Below are positions 7,741-17,244 of a stretch of DNA of 64,000 bases, in pieces (position 1 is the stretch's first letter; every line of letters begins with the position of its first letter). Both the position numbers and the translations under genes were made by a program. The notes under the pieces are model-generated. The model did no database searches and was not told the DNA's origin. It worked only from the letters and a program-made list of their open reading frames with translations. Origin of the DNA: Fibrella rubiginis (GTDB lineage: Bacteria > Bacteroidota > Bacteroidia > Cytophagales > Spirosomataceae); NCBI RefSeq assembly GCF_017353185.1, contig NZ_JAFMYV010000001.1:372001-436000 (forward strand). The letters are read 5' to 3'.

Positions 7741-9615
7741 TTACCGAAAAACAGTCAAAGTCCCCGAAAGCAGGGGTTCGTTGGGACCGGTTTTGATCTG
7801 GTAGAGATACACGCCCGGCTCAACCACTTCCTGCTGATAGCGACCATCCCAGACGGCGTTGCTGCCCGTTCCCTGGTAAACTAGATTCCCCCAGCGGTTA
7901 TAGACCGACACCTCACAGTCGGGAAAACTTTCGCTGTTGATAGGTCGCCATTGTTCGTTTTCGCCATCGCCGTTGGGCGAAAAAGCAGTAGGAATATACA
8001 ACCGTTCGAACACCTGCACCGCAACACGGGCCGTGGCCTGACAGCCAGACGCGGTTTGTGCCTGTACCGTATATGTGGTCGATTCGCCTGACCGATACAG
8101 CGGTGCGGGTATAGCCGGGTCGTCGAGGTATAGCGCGGGCGACCAACGGACGGAAGCATTGGCCATGCTGGGTTGTAACTGAAGCCGAACGGCGTCGTTG
8201 CGCTGCACCCGATGCGTCAGGGCGCCGTCCAGCCGTAGGGGTGGCGTTACGTGCACCCAACGGACAACCGAATTCTGGCAGCCATTGCCGTCTGTGACCG
8301 TGTAGCGTACTGGCTGGACGCCCTCTCCGGCGGCGGTGGGGTCGAACCGCGACCCTATGACCCCCTTGCCCGACCAGACACCCGTGGCGGGAGTGCCCCT
8401 AAGCGGAATGCCTGAACTGCCAACACAAACCGGAGTGATGGAGTCGGCAGCCACGGCGGGCAGGGGTGCCGTCTGCACCTGAACGGGTGAGGAAGCAATC
8501 TCGCTGGCGCAGTTAACCACCGACCGCCGCACCACCGTATACCGCCCAGGGTTAGCCACGGTGAGCGAGGGGGCGGTTTCTCCGGCCAGATTGACCCCGT
8601 CCTGTTGCCACTGATAAGCCCACAGAGGGCTGGCATCAGCGGCCAGAGAGAGTGAAGCACCCGCGCAGATGGTACCGGTTTGAGCAGGTTTTCCGTTTAG
8701 CGTAATGACAGGCGCAGGTGGCGTGTTGATAGGACAATCGACTACCGACAGGAGGAAATCGCGGCGGATGGTTCCGATTTTCTGCCCGGCCCGGTACTCG
8801 TCGCATTGCACGGCAAAGAGAAAGTAGCCCGTCATGGACGGTTTCACCGTCAACTGCCCCGTTTTGGCATCTACCTGCAGCGCGGGCGAACCCGGAATGG
8901 CGTTGGTCGGCCCAAAGCCGGGTGACCAGGTAATGAACGGGTAGCTTGACCGCGGTGTGCCTGTGCCATAAACAAACGTGGCGTCGGTATAACCCTGGTA
9001 GGGTGTTACCAGCGAGTAACGCAGTTCGTCGCCGTCAGCGTCGGTAGCACTATACGCTGTTGTAAACAACTTGTTCAGGCAAAGGTAGTTACCCCCCGGT
9101 GTGCTGAACACTGGCGACGAATTAACCACGGCAACGCCACCACGTACCAGCGGCGGGAACTCCAGATAAAACACCAGCCCTACATCTGTCGACTTGCTTA
9201 CGTTGGTGATGGCCTTGTCGCGGCAGCAGCGTTCAAAAACAAGGGTATAGCCATCCGGGTCATTATATTCACCCACATTGAGTTGTACGTCTGTGTCGAA
9301 GGTGTCGTTGAACGTACTGAGGTTTTGTGCTTTGGCACAGGCCGCATTTTCGTAACTAATGCTTTCCCGTTTACGGAAATTAAGAATGAAACTATCCATC
9401 AGGATAGGATTCTTTTTCCGAAAAATATAGACTGTGGCTGAGTAGTCACGGTTGGATGCATTCACATGCGCCCCGTCGACAAACTGGTTGAGCTGAATGC
9501 GGTAATTACCCCCTTTCCCCAAATAACGCATGGTCAGCTCGCCCCCGAAAACATGGTCGGAATACCCGGCCAGCGGTAGGCACAGCAGTAGCAATACGTA
9601 CAGGATTTGTCTCAT
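7741..9615 (-). CDS. Large secreted protein with gliding-motility-type (T9SS type B) C-terminal domain
   Basis: 624 residues. A signal peptide (hydrophobic ILYVLLLLCLPLAGYS) is followed by a cysteine-containing N-terminal region and Ig-like/PKD-like segments around residues 300-480. The C-terminal gliding-motility-associated domain starts at IPTAFSPNGDGENEQW and has the typical NRWGNLVY and PGVYLYQI stretches. This domain is a type IX secretion type B sorting signal. The protein is probably a surface adhesin or matrix component (inference). Its minus-strand neighbours are an amino-sugar gene pair upstream and riboflavin synthase downstream. Confidence 0.88.
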   Translation of the reverse strand: MRQILYVLLLLCLPLAGYSDHVFGGELTMRYLGKGGNYRIQLNQFVDGAHVNASNRDYSATVYIFRKKNPILMDSFILNFRKRESISYENAACAKAQNLSTFNDTFDTDVQLNVGEYNDPDGYTLVFERCCRDKAITNVSKSTDVGLVFYLEFPPLVRGGVAVVNSSPVFSTPGGNYLCLNKLFTTAYSATDADGDELRYSLVTPYQGYTDATFVYGTGTPRSSYPFITWSPGFGPTNAIPGSPALQVDAKTGQLTVKPSMTGYFLFAVQCDEYRAGQKIGTIRRDFLLSVVDCPINTPPAPVITLNGKPAQTGTICAGASLSLAADASPLWAYQWQQDGVNLAGETAPSLTVANPGRYTVVRRSVVNCASEIASSPVQVQTAPLPAVAADSITPVCVGSSGIPLRGTPATGVWSGKGVIGSRFDPTAAGEGVQPVRYTVTDGNGCQNSVVRWVHVTPPLRLDGALTHRVQRNDAVRLQLQPSMANASVRWSPALYLDDPAIPAPLYRSGESTTYTVQAQTASGCQATARVAVQVFERLYIPTAFSPNGDGENEQWRPINSESFPDCEVSVYNRWGNLVYQGTGSNAVWDGRYQQEVVEPGVYLYQIKTGPNEPLLSGTLTVFR

Positions 9616-9732
9616 AGCAGCCCCAAAATGCTGGCGCGGGTAGTTGCCTACTACTCTGCCACAGGTAAACAGGTGAAACAGGCTATGATGCGGCCGGTAT
9701 ATCGGAGGCTGTACCGCACCATAGTGATTGTT

Positions 9733-10824
9733 TCAGCGATAGTTATTTATCACATATGTTATGACGGATATTTCTGAATCGGTCATATAAGTACTCAGTG
9801 GTAAAGTAGTTATTTTTCTGCATAATGTCTCTGTGACCGGAAAATCAGCGGGAGACCATTGGCTGGCGTATACTGGCTGGCGGTAGGGCGGTATTGGGTA
9901 GTGCAGTTCGGTGCCCACCCCGTGTTGGTGCAGGTAGGCACGAAAATCATCACGACGGGGATGACATACCACAAACAAATGCCAGGCGTCGTCATCAATG
10001 GTATTGGCGGGGGGAAGCACCAAATCATCGCATTGCAACTCAGCCAGATACCGACGGGCCAACGCACGCCGATGGTCATTCTCCGCGTCCAGAAAAGGCA
10101 GTTTCGCCGATAACACAGCCGCCTGGATTTCGTCTAGACGACTGTTATGACCCGGCACCTCGTTGATATATTTCTGGCTCGACCCGTAGTTGCGCCACTG
10201 CCGTAGCTGAGCAGCCAGCTGGTCATCATTGGTGGTAATCGCGCCGGCATCGCCCAGGGCACCTAAATTTTTTGTGGGGTAAAAACTAAACCCAGCCGCA
10301 TGGCCCAAACTGCCCGCCCGCTGCCCCTGTTGGGTGGCCCCGTGAGCCTGGGCGGCGTCTTCCAGAATAAGCAGTTTGTGCTGGTCTGCCAACGCACGCA
10401 ACGGAGCCATGGGCGTGCAACGTCCGTAGAGATGAACAGGCAGGATAACGCGGGTACGGGGGGTAATGGCGGCGGCCACCCGGTCAGCGTCGAGCAGGTA
10501 AGTAGCCGGGTCAGGATCAACCAATACCGGTGTCAATCCCGCCTGACTAATAGCCAGTACTGAGGCAACGTAAGCGTTAGCCTGCGTGATGACTTCGCTG
10601 CCCGGCGGCAGATTCCAGGCTTTCAGGGTCAGCGTGAGTGCCTCCAGTCCGTTAGCCACGCCGATGCAGTGTTTCACGCCAACATAAGCGGCAAAGGCTT
10701 CCTCAAACGTCTGCACCGCCGAACCCAGCACATACCAGCCCGACCGCGCTACGGCCTGCATAGCTGCCTCGATGCGGGCCATGTGGGGGGCATTAACGCG
10801 TGACAGGTCCAGAAAGGGAATCAT
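9733..10824 (-). CDS. DegT/DnrJ/EryC1/StrS family sugar aminotransferase (FdtB-like)
   Basis: A 363-residue PLP enzyme of the sugar aminotransferase family. The Schiff-base lysine is Lys185 in FYPTKNLGALGD, and the PLP-contacting stretch LILEDAAQAHGA is at residues 152-163. It starts inside the stop of the FdtA-like cupin gene (ATGA overlap 10821-10824). That pairing is typical of synthesis of dTDP-3-amino-3,6-dideoxyhexoses (Fuc3N or Qui3N), where a ketoisomerase makes the 3-keto sugar and this enzyme aminates it. The dehydratase and the transferases for acetylation or glycosylation are not in the window. Family assignment is firm; the exact sugar is inference. Confidence 0.87.
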   Translation of the reverse strand: MIPFLDLSRVNAPHMARIEAAMQAVARSGWYVLGSAVQTFEEAFAAYVGVKHCIGVANGLEALTLTLKAWNLPPGSEVITQANAYVASVLAISQAGLTPVLVDPDPATYLLDADRVAAAITPRTRVILPVHLYGRCTPMAPLRALADQHKLLILEDAAQAHGATQQGQRAGSLGHAAGFSFYPTKNLGALGDAGAITTNDDQLAAQLRQWRNYGSSQKYINEVPGHNSRLDEIQAAVLSAKLPFLDAENDHRRALARRYLAELQCDDLVLPPANTIDDDAWHLFVVCHPRRDDFRAYLHQHGVGTELHYPIPPYRQPVYASQWSPADFPVTETLCRKITTLPLSTYMTDSEISVITYVINNYR

Positions 10825-11219
10825 GCCAGTGCCAGCTTGGCTGTTTCGGGAAAAGCCGGGTACGGTTCGTAGATATAGTCGGCGGGGTCATAGACTGTAT
10901 TCGAAACCACCAGCAGCACGGCATCGGGGCTAAATTGGTCCATTACGCGCCAGTCCTGAGGTTCCAGCACCAGGCATTCATCGGGATGTTGCAGCCTGAT
11001 GATCTGCTCTTCGCTACCGTTGCTGATCGTGAGGCGGCAATGACCGGCCACGCAGATCAATGCGTGCCAGGCCGTATGGTGGCGATGCCCGCCGCGTGGT
11101 TCAGTACCGGCTCCGTGGATGTAGAATACCCGCTTTATATCGCCGGGCAGCACGTTGTCATAGAGCGTCAGGTTGCCCGCCGAAGCCGTATGAGTCGTTA
11201 GTTTTAGGAGGTTAGCCAT
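10821..11219 (-). CDS. WxcM/FdtA-like cupin sugar 3,4-ketoisomerase
   Basis: A 132-residue single cupin. The histidine-rich segment GGHRHHTAWHALICV (residues 43-57) is the catalytic face of dTDP-4-keto-6-deoxyglucose 3,4-ketoisomerases. The C-terminal VSNTVYDPADYIYEP is the usual end of the fold. The start at 11219 is chosen because upstream codons in the same frame run back into the oppositely oriented promoter. Translation is coupled to the aminotransferase by a four-base overlap. The product would be a dTDP-3-keto-6-deoxyhexose for surface polysaccharide or LPS. Confidence 0.85.
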   Translation of the reverse strand: MANLLKLTTHTASAGNLTLYDNVLPGDIKRVFYIHGAGTEPRGGHRHHTAWHALICVAGHCRLTISNGSEEQIIRLQHPDECLVLEPQDWRVMDQFSPDAVLLVVSNTVYDPADYIYEPYPAFPETAKLALA

Positions 11220-11289
11220 TTTACAGGTCAACGTGTCGTTACGGTAATTTAAGCCTGCAAGATAAGGCCCCACACAACGATGGGCGTCG

Positions 11290-11297
11290 TAATTTTG
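11290..11297 (+). promoter_or_regulatory. -7 element TAATTTTG for the DUF1684 gene
   Basis: TAATTTTG followed by CGCC, 30 bases before the ATG at 11328. It lies downstream of an earlier in-frame ATG (11280), so the upstream ATG cannot be the start if this promoter is used. Confidence 0.5.
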
Positions 11298-11327
11298 CGC
11301 CAGCCTTCCCAACCACCCCGCCGCATC

Positions 11328-11957
11328 ATGCGCAACAATCCCATTCTCTGGATTATCCTGGCTATCATTGGCATTGGTCTCGTCTGGCTGTTTCTGCTGC
11401 CTAGCCAAACCACCGAAACAGTCGTAGACCCGGCCGCCTACCAAACCGAACTCGCCGCCGCACGCCGCAAAAAAGACGATTTCATGCGCACCAGCGCCGA
11501 TTCGCCCATTTCCGACAAAGCCTCATTCCGCGGGCTGGCTTATTTTCCTGCTGACCTGTCGTTTCGGGTGCAGGCCAAACTCGAGCCGTTTCCCGAAGAC
11601 AAGCGGGAAAAACTGGTTATCAGGATGACCGATGGCTCGGAAGAGGTGTACGAAAAATACGGTCACGCCAACTTTACCCTGGCCGGAAAACCATGCCGAC
11701 TGTTGCTGCTCACCTACCAGAAATCACTGACGGTACTTTTTCAGGATGCCACCGCAGGCCACGAATCGTATGGCGGTGGCCGCTATCTCGATATTGAACC
11801 GAACGCGGTGAAAGACAACACCGTAACCCTCGATTTCAACGCCGCCTATAATCCCTACTGTGCCTACAACCCCACCTACGCCTGCCCCCTGCCTCCACCC
11901 GAAAACAAACTCGACGTGGCGGTGCGGGCCGGGGAGCGGTATGTGGCGCATGACTGA
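11328..11957 (+). CDS. DUF1684 domain protein with N-terminal membrane anchor
   Basis: 209 residues. An N-terminal hydrophobic helix (NPILWIILAIIGIGLVWLFL) is an uncleaved anchor or signal peptide. A DUF1684 domain follows, with its hallmark segments SYGGGRYLDIEP, LDFNAAYNPYCAYNP and CPLPPPENKLDV. The fold is predicted beta-rich and its biochemical role is unknown. It probably faces the periplasm. It diverges from the amino-sugar pair. The stop codon lies in the arm of the hairpin that separates it from pheT. Confidence 0.87.
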   Translation: MRNNPILWIILAIIGIGLVWLFLLPSQTTETVVDPAAYQTELAAARRKKDDFMRTSADSPISDKASFRGLAYFPADLSFRVQAKLEPFPEDKREKLVIRMTDGSEEVYEKYGHANFTLAGKPCRLLLLTYQKSLTVLFQDATAGHESYGGGRYLDIEPNAVKDNTVTLDFNAAYNPYCAYNPTYACPLPPPENKLDVAVRAGERYVAHD

Positions 11958-12001
11958 GCGATTGAGCGACCAGGCTATTCGCTCAGTCACTCAATCGCTC
12001 A
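11952..12001. terminator. Short junction hairpin (GAGCGATTGAG words)
   Basis: Arms TGAGCGATTGAG (11955-11966) and CTCAATCGCTCA (11990-12001), 12 bases and perfect, with a further GACTGAGCG/CGCTCAGTC pairing possible. It includes the TGA of the DUF1684 gene. The pheT promoter lies just downstream, so this is a terminator and not a pheT attenuator. Confidence 0.65.
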
Positions 12002-12010
12002 TTCACTCGT

Positions 12011-12018
12011 TATTTTTG
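12011..12018 (+). promoter_or_regulatory. -7 element TATTTTTG for pheT
   Basis: TATTTTTG ends 17 bases before the pheT ATG, predicting a very short leader of about ten bases and no room for a leader peptide. Confidence 0.5.
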
Positions 12019-12035
12019 TACATTAAAGCTGACAC

Positions 12036-14474
12036 ATGAACATTTCCTATAATTGGCTTGCTCAGTTTATCGACGTTGACCAGACGCCCGACGAGCTAAG
12101 TAAGCTGTTGACCGGTACCGGCCTTGAAGTAGACGGTATCGAAACCGTTGAGGCCGTGCCGGGCGGGCTTGCAGGCGTGGTTATTGGCACTGTATTGACC
12201 TGTCAGCGTCATCCCGACGCCGATAAACTGAGCCTTACCACCGTCGACGTTGGGGACGATCAGCCTTTGAACATCGTATGTGGTGCCCCCAACGTGGCTG
12301 CCGGGCAACGCGTGGTGGTAGCCACCGTGGGCGCGACACTCTACCCAACCAACGGTGAACCGCTACAGATCAAAAAGGCAAAAATTCGTGGTGCCGCGTC
12401 GGAAGGTATGATCTGCGCTGAGGACGAAATTGGCCTGGGGCAGTCGCACGCAGGCATTATGGTGCTCACCACCGACGTACCCAACGGCACGCCCGCCGCC
12501 CGCTTTTTCCAGCTCGAAGCCGACCACCGGATCGAGATTGGCCTCACGCCCAACCGCGCCGATGCCGCTTCGCACCTTGGCGTGGCCCGCGACCTCCGCG
12601 CCGTGTTGGGCAAGCCCGTGCAATGGCCGTCCACAGAGGCGTTCCAGGTTCATTCCACGGACTTTACGCTCGACGTTCGGGTGGAAGACGCGGAAGCTTG
12701 TCCGCACTATACGGGTCTGACCATGAGTGGGTTAACCGTGAAGGAGTCGCCGGACTGGCTGAAGAAACGGCTGCTCAGCATTGGTCTTACGCCCATTAAC
12801 AACGTGGTCGACGTAACGAACTACGTACTTCACGGCCTGGGTCAACCCATGCACGCTTTCGACGCCGATGCCATTACGTCGGGGGCCGTGGTAGTGAAAT
12901 CACTGCCTGCCGGAACGCCCTTTGTCACCCTCGACGGTACTGAGCGCAAACTGACCGCCACCGACCTGATGATCTGCAACGGCGATGGCACGGAGGGCAT
13001 GTGTATTGGGGGGGTGTTCGGTGGAAAAACGTCGGGCGTATCGGAGAAGACCACGCGGATTTTTCTGGAATGTGCCTATTTCTCGCCCGCGTCGATCCGG
13101 AAAACGGCTCAGCATCACGGCCTGAAAACCGACGCGTCGTTTCGCTATGAGCGCGGCACTGACCCCAACATGCCGCCCTTCGCGCTGAAATATGCCGCCC
13201 TGCTGATTGGGGAAGTGGCAGGTGGCACCGTCACGTCTGACCTGGTGGATCTGTACCCTAACCCCATTGAGGATTTCCGGGTGGCAGTTTCGTACAAAAA
13301 CGTCAATCGGCTCATCGGCATCCAGATAGATTACGAACGCATACACGACATTCTCCATGCGCTCGACATTCAAACCGTCGATCTGACCGAAAATGGCTTC
13401 ACCGCGCTCGTACCGCCCTATCGCGTTGATGTAACGCGCGAAGCCGACGTGGTAGAAGAGATTCTGCGCATCTACGGCCTCGACAACGTGCCCTTGTCTG
13501 ACCATCTCGCCGCCGACACCCTGTCGGACTTCCCGGTGGTAGACGCCAATCAGTTGCAGACCCGCGTGGGGCAGTTGCTGGCCGCCAATGGTTTCGTGGA
13601 AACGATGTCGCTGTCCATGACCCGTCCGGCCTACCACGATGCCCTGCGGCCCTCGTTGCCGCTTGCCGATGTGCGGCTGCTGAACCCATTGAGCGAAGAG
13701 CTTTCCGTGATGCGGCAATCGCTGTTGTTTTCGGTGATCGACGCACTAGTGTACAACCTCAACCGCCGTCAGCGTGACCTGCGCCTGTTTGAGTTTGGCA
13801 CCACCTACGGCCGCCAGGCTGCCACCGACGGCAAAGCTGGCAAATACGTCGAAAGCCCCCGTTTGGCCCTCGCGCTGGTAGGTGACAAGACCGCCGAAAC
13901 CTGGCAGCATAAACCACAACCGGTTGACTTCCATGATCTTATGGCAGCTGTAGGGCAAGTATTGTCGGTGATGCGGGTGCAGCCAACGGGTCAGCAACCC
14001 GCCGACAGCACGATCTTTCAGTATGGGTTGACGTATACGCTTAATCAAAAGCCGGTTGTCACCTTTGGGTTAGTACAGCCAAAATTGGCTAAGTTAGCTG
14101 ATGCAAAGCAGCCGGTTTACTACGCTGATTTCGATTGGAAAGCACTGCTGAAACAGTACCGTGCCGGTCTTTCTTACACTGAAGTACCCCGTTTCCCCGA
14201 CGTGCGCCGCGATCTGTCGCTGGTGATCGATAAGGGCGTCACTTTTGAACAAATTAATCGACTTGCGCGCCAAACGGAACGAAAATTGTTACAGCGTTTA
14301 ACTGTATTTGATGTGTTTGAAGGACCACAGTTGGGTGCCGACAAGAAAGCCTACGCCGTGAGCTTTACCTTGCAGGACCCCACCCAAACCCTGACCGACA
14401 CCGTAATTGACAAAACCATGCAACGTCTCATCACCGCCTTCGAGCGCGAACTGGGAGCGACAATTCGAAAATAG
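12036..14474 (+). CDS. pheT: Phenylalanine--tRNA ligase beta subunit
   Basis: 812 residues, the usual bacterial length. The domain order is: N-terminal MNISYNWLAQFIDVD; the OB-fold tRNA-binding domain (about residues 40-155); B3/B4 editing domain (about 210-385); B5 (about 405-480); the catalytic-like core; and the C-terminal anticodon-binding FDX-ACB domain, recognisable by EVPRFPDVRRDLSLVID near residue 715. It forms the alpha2-beta2 enzyme with PheS, whose gene is not in the window. It heads a plus-strand run with a coiled-coil gene, zapA and rny. A perfect 40-bp-arm hairpin starts directly after its stop. Confidence 0.97.
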   Translation: MNISYNWLAQFIDVDQTPDELSKLLTGTGLEVDGIETVEAVPGGLAGVVIGTVLTCQRHPDADKLSLTTVDVGDDQPLNIVCGAPNVAAGQRVVVATVGATLYPTNGEPLQIKKAKIRGAASEGMICAEDEIGLGQSHAGIMVLTTDVPNGTPAARFFQLEADHRIEIGLTPNRADAASHLGVARDLRAVLGKPVQWPSTEAFQVHSTDFTLDVRVEDAEACPHYTGLTMSGLTVKESPDWLKKRLLSIGLTPINNVVDVTNYVLHGLGQPMHAFDADAITSGAVVVKSLPAGTPFVTLDGTERKLTATDLMICNGDGTEGMCIGGVFGGKTSGVSEKTTRIFLECAYFSPASIRKTAQHHGLKTDASFRYERGTDPNMPPFALKYAALLIGEVAGGTVTSDLVDLYPNPIEDFRVAVSYKNVNRLIGIQIDYERIHDILHALDIQTVDLTENGFTALVPPYRVDVTREADVVEEILRIYGLDNVPLSDHLAADTLSDFPVVDANQLQTRVGQLLAANGFVETMSLSMTRPAYHDALRPSLPLADVRLLNPLSEELSVMRQSLLFSVIDALVYNLNRRQRDLRLFEFGTTYGRQAATDGKAGKYVESPRLALALVGDKTAETWQHKPQPVDFHDLMAAVGQVLSVMRVQPTGQQPADSTIFQYGLTYTLNQKPVVTFGLVQPKLAKLADAKQPVYYADFDWKALLKQYRAGLSYTEVPRFPDVRRDLSLVIDKGVTFEQINRLARQTERKLLQRLTVFDVFEGPQLGADKKAYAVSFTLQDPTQTLTDTVIDKTMQRLITAFERELGATIRK

Positions 14475-14566
14475 GTTTACCGTTTGCTGTTTATTGTCTT
14501 CTGTTGGCTGACGCAAGAGTGTAGACGCGTCAGCCAACAGAAGACAATAAACAGCAAACGGTAAAC
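14475..14566. terminator. Junction hairpin with 40-bp perfect arms
   Basis: Left arm 14475-14514 and right arm 14527-14566 are exact complements with a 12-base loop. It begins immediately after the pheT TAG and ends ten bases before the next ATG. The apical third is GTTGGCTGACGC / GCGTCAGCCAAC, the best example of the shared apical module. The basal arm words (TCTTCTG, GTTTA) recur at 6999. Confidence 0.88.
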
Positions 14567-14576
14567 TCCCTTGTAA

Positions 14577-14912
14577 ATGGCCTCTGAATCGCAGATTTTC
14601 GTTTTACTGGATCACCTCGAACATAAAGTCTACGACTTGTCGATACTGGCTGCTGAACAGCAGCAGCGTATCGCGCAGTTAGAGAGCGAAGTGTCGCGGC
14701 TTCAGGAAACAAACCGCGAGCAGGAGCGGCAGTTGAGGCAGCCTAAAAAGGGAGCTGAGGCAGCGGCCGTGATGCCTAAATCAAAAGATTTTGTTAATCT
14801 TGTAAGTAGCAGCCTCCCAGATGCGGTTGCCCGTGAAGCAGTAAAGCACCAACTCGATGAGTACATCCGCGACCTTGACCGTTGCATTGCTCACCTGAGT
14901 ACCTTGTCATAA
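14577..14912 (+). CDS. Small coiled-coil protein next to zapA (function unknown)
   Basis: 111 residues and not recognised as a named family. Residues 10-55 form a strong coiled coil with heptads in HLEHKVYDLSIL, QQQRIAQLESEVSRL and NREQERQLRQ. A short KDFVNLVSSSLPDA link and a helical C-terminus DEYIRDLDRCIAHLS follow. There is no signal peptide. It lies between pheT and zapA, 32 bases before zapA, in a division-related cluster. A ZapB-like partner of ZapA is therefore a reasonable inference from size, coiled coil and position, but no sequence match is claimed. Confidence 0.8.
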   Translation: MASESQIFVLLDHLEHKVYDLSILAAEQQQRIAQLESEVSRLQETNREQERQLRQPKKGAEAAAVMPKSKDFVNLVSSSLPDAVAREAVKHQLDEYIRDLDRCIAHLSTLS

Positions 14913-14944
14913 TACCTACACGACATACGAAGTAAGCGTACCAT

Positions 14945-15232
14945 ATGGACGACCGACTTTCCATACACGTCAAAATTGCTGACCGTGACTACACGTTCAA
15001 ATCGTTGCCAGAAGAGGAAACTTTCCTGCGCGATGCCGTGAAGCTCATCCGCGACCGCATCGACGTGCACCGGGGCCGGGGCGTGCGCGACACACAGGAC
15101 ATTTTGGCGCTGGTGGCGCTGGATTGTTTAGTGGCGAGTCTGAAAACAGAAGATCAGGCCCGACGGACTCAAAAACGGATTTATGACAAAGTGTCCCAGA
15201 TAGACCAAATTGCTACGTCGCCTCCGGCGTAA
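14945..15232 (+). CDS. zapA: Cell division protein ZapA
   Basis: 95 residues. The N-terminal beta region (SIHVKIADRDYTFKSLPEEE) is followed by a long helix with LIRDRIDVHRGRGVRDTQDIL and ALVALDCLVASL, the ZapA family pattern. ZapA binds FtsZ, bundles protofilaments and stabilises the Z ring. It sits between a coiled-coil gene and rny. Confidence 0.9.
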   Translation: MDDRLSIHVKIADRDYTFKSLPEEETFLRDAVKLIRDRIDVHRGRGVRDTQDILALVALDCLVASLKTEDQARRTQKRIYDKVSQIDQIATSPPA

Positions 15233-15325
15233 TGTACTGGCAATCTATCTGGTTTTATTGTTGGGCAATGCGTGTTGGCAAGAGGGTGCATAGGTGACTA
15301 TGTTTAACTCAAACGATACGAATCA

Positions 15326-16939
15326 ATGACCACTACCAGCATACTACTAATGCTCCTGACCGGCTTGCTCGGCTTGGGCATTGGTCTATTTATGGGGCGA
15401 AAAATGCTCCAGAATACCGTTGCAGGCAAACAACAGGAAGCTGAAGAAAAAGCTGCCGACATACTGCGCAACGCCGAGCTACAAGCCGAAAATCTAAAGA
15501 AAGACCGTATTCTGGAGGCTAAAGAAAAATACCTGAAGCTGAAAACGGAGTTTGAAGATCAGAGCAATCAGAAGCGAATTTTACTGCAACAAAACGAGGG
15601 CAAACTCAAGCAGCGTGAGCAGCAGCTTACCCAACAGGCCGATCAGCAGCGCATTCGGGAAGGTGAGCTGAACCAGATGAAAAATGACCTCAACAGTCAG
15701 AAAAACGCCCTGGCGCAGCAGACCGAAGCCCTGAACCGCCGTCGTGAAGACGTAGACCACCGGCAGGCCGAAGCCGACAAAATGCTGGCCGAACAGGTGT
15801 CGCAGCTCGAAAAAATCGCTGGCCTTTCGGCTGAAGAAGCCCGTAGTCAGCTTATCGATACCCTGAAAGCTGAAGCCGAAACCCGTGCTTCGGCCTACGT
15901 GAAAAATATTGTTGAAGAAGCCAAACTGACCGCCACCAAAGAGGCCAAGAAGGTAGTAATCGACACCATTCAGCGCACCGCTACCGAACACGCCATTGAA
16001 AACTGTGTCTCGATTTTTAACATCGAATCAGACGACATCAAAGGCAAGATTATTGGGCGCGAGGGCCGCAACATCCGGGCACTGGAGGCCGCCACGGGCG
16101 TAGAAATCATCGTCGACGATACGCCAGAGGCCATTATCATTTCGGGTTTCGACCCCGTACGGCGCGAAGTGGCCCGCCTGTCGCTGCACCGGCTCGTGCA
16201 GGATGGCCGTATTCACCCCGCCCGCATTGAGGAAGTAGTAGCCAAGACGCGCAAAAACATCGAAGATGAGATCGTGGAGATTGGCGAACGCACGGTTATC
16301 GACCTGGGTATTCACGGTCTCCACCCCGAACTGATCAAGATGGTGGGCCGCATGCGTTTCCGGTCGTCATACGGCCAGAACCTGCTGCAACACTCCCGCG
16401 AGGTAGCCAAGCTCTGCGCCACGATGGCCGCCGAACTGGGCCTCAACGCCAAGCTCGCTAAACGCGCCGGTTTGCTCCACGACATCGGCAAGGTGTGGCC
16501 CGAAGAAGCCGAACTGCCCCACGCCCTGCTGGGTATGGAACTGGCGAAGAAGTACAAAGAGAACCCCGAAGTGATCAACGCCATCGGCGCTCACCACGAC
16601 GAGATCGAGATGACGACCATGATTTCGCCCATTGTGCAGGTGTGCGACGCCGTGTCGGGCTCGCGCCCCGGTGCCCGCCGCGAGATGATGGAGTCGTATA
16701 TCAAGCGGCTGAAAGAACTTGAAGAACTGGCTACCAATTTCCAGGGCGTCACCAAGTGCTACGCCATTCAGGCGGGCCGCGAACTCCGCGTGATGGTGGA
16801 TGCAGACCACGTTACCGACGAGCGGGCCGGTACGTTATCCTACGAGATTTCGCAGAAGATAGAGAAAGAGATGCAGTACCCCGGCCAGATCAAAGTCACG
16901 GTCATCCGCGAAATGCGCTCGGTAGCCTACGCGAAGTAA
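15326..16939 (+). CDS. rny: Ribonuclease Y
   Basis: This 537-residue endoribonuclease initiates mRNA decay at the membrane. The order is: N-terminal transmembrane helix (residues 4-25); a long coiled coil to about residue 190; a KH domain with [15 protein letters not shown] and [12 protein letters not shown] (about 225-290); an HD domain with the HSREVAKL histidine and LLHDIGK (metal-binding HD pair, about 350-400); and a C-terminal DRAG-like part. All catalytic motifs are intact. It is likely relevant to the many 3'-end hairpins in this window, since stem-loops affect RNA turnover. Confidence 0.96.
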   Translation: MTTTSILLMLLTGLLGLGIGLFMGRKMLQNTVAGKQQEAEEKAADILRNAELQAENLKKDRILEAKEKYLKLKTEFEDQSNQKRILLQQNEGKLKQREQQLTQQADQQRIREGELNQMKNDLNSQKNALAQQTEALNRRREDVDHRQAEADKMLAEQVSQLEKIAGLSAEEARSQLIDTLKAEAETRASAYVKNIVEEAKLTATKEAKKVVIDTIQRTATEHAIENCVSIFNIESDDIKGKIIGREGRNIRALEAATGVEIIVDDTPEAIIISGFDPVRREVARLSLHRLVQDGRIHPARIEEVVAKTRKNIEDEIVEIGERTVIDLGIHGLHPELIKMVGRMRFRSSYGQNLLQHSREVAKLCATMAAELGLNAKLAKRAGLLHDIGKVWPEEAELPHALLGMELAKKYKENPEVINAIGAHHDEIEMTTMISPIVQVCDAVSGSRPGARREMMESYIKRLKELEELATNFQGVTKCYAIQAGRELRVMVDADHVTDERAGTLSYEISQKIEKEMQYPGQIKVTVIREMRSVAYAK

Positions 16940-17034
16940 GTATCAAGTCTAATGTCCAACGGGCGTTGCCGATAATCAGGCAGTACAATCACTGATGAGC
17001 CTTCAGAAAGACTGTGTTCACTGGTTGAATTGAG

Positions 17035-17240
17035 GGTTATTGGTGGGGTGGCTACGCGCTTTAGGTGGCTGACGCCTGGCCCTTCGACTGGGCGTCCCCG
17101 ACAAGCTCAGGGTGACAAGGAACTTAAATCTAGTCCACTAAACAGCTTTAGGTAGCGTGTCACCCTGAGCTTGTCGGGGACGCCCAGTCGAAGGGCCAGG
17201 CGTCAGCCACCTAGAGCGCGTAGCCACCCTACCAATAACC
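17035..17240. terminator. Giant junction inverted repeat with 83-bp arms
   Basis: Arms 17035-17117 and 17158-17240 are complementary over 83 bases with two mismatches, around a 40-base loop. It lies between the convergent rny and sugar isomerase genes. The arm holds GGTGGCTGACGCC (apical-module word) and the GC-rich words CCCTTCGACT and AAGCTCAGGGTGACA, which I recall as common dispersed repeats in other bacterial genomes. No open frame crosses it. Confidence 0.88.
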
Positions 17241-17244
17241 AGTG

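Noticed and set aside
11952..12035. Attenuator or leader peptide controlling pheT
   Set aside because: The -7 element TATTTTTG lies downstream of the hairpin and leaves only about ten bases of leader, so the hairpin is not in the pheT message.
12900..13718. A 272-residue minus-strand frame inside pheT
   Set aside because: It is antisense to a conserved synthetase domain and has no recognisable protein features.
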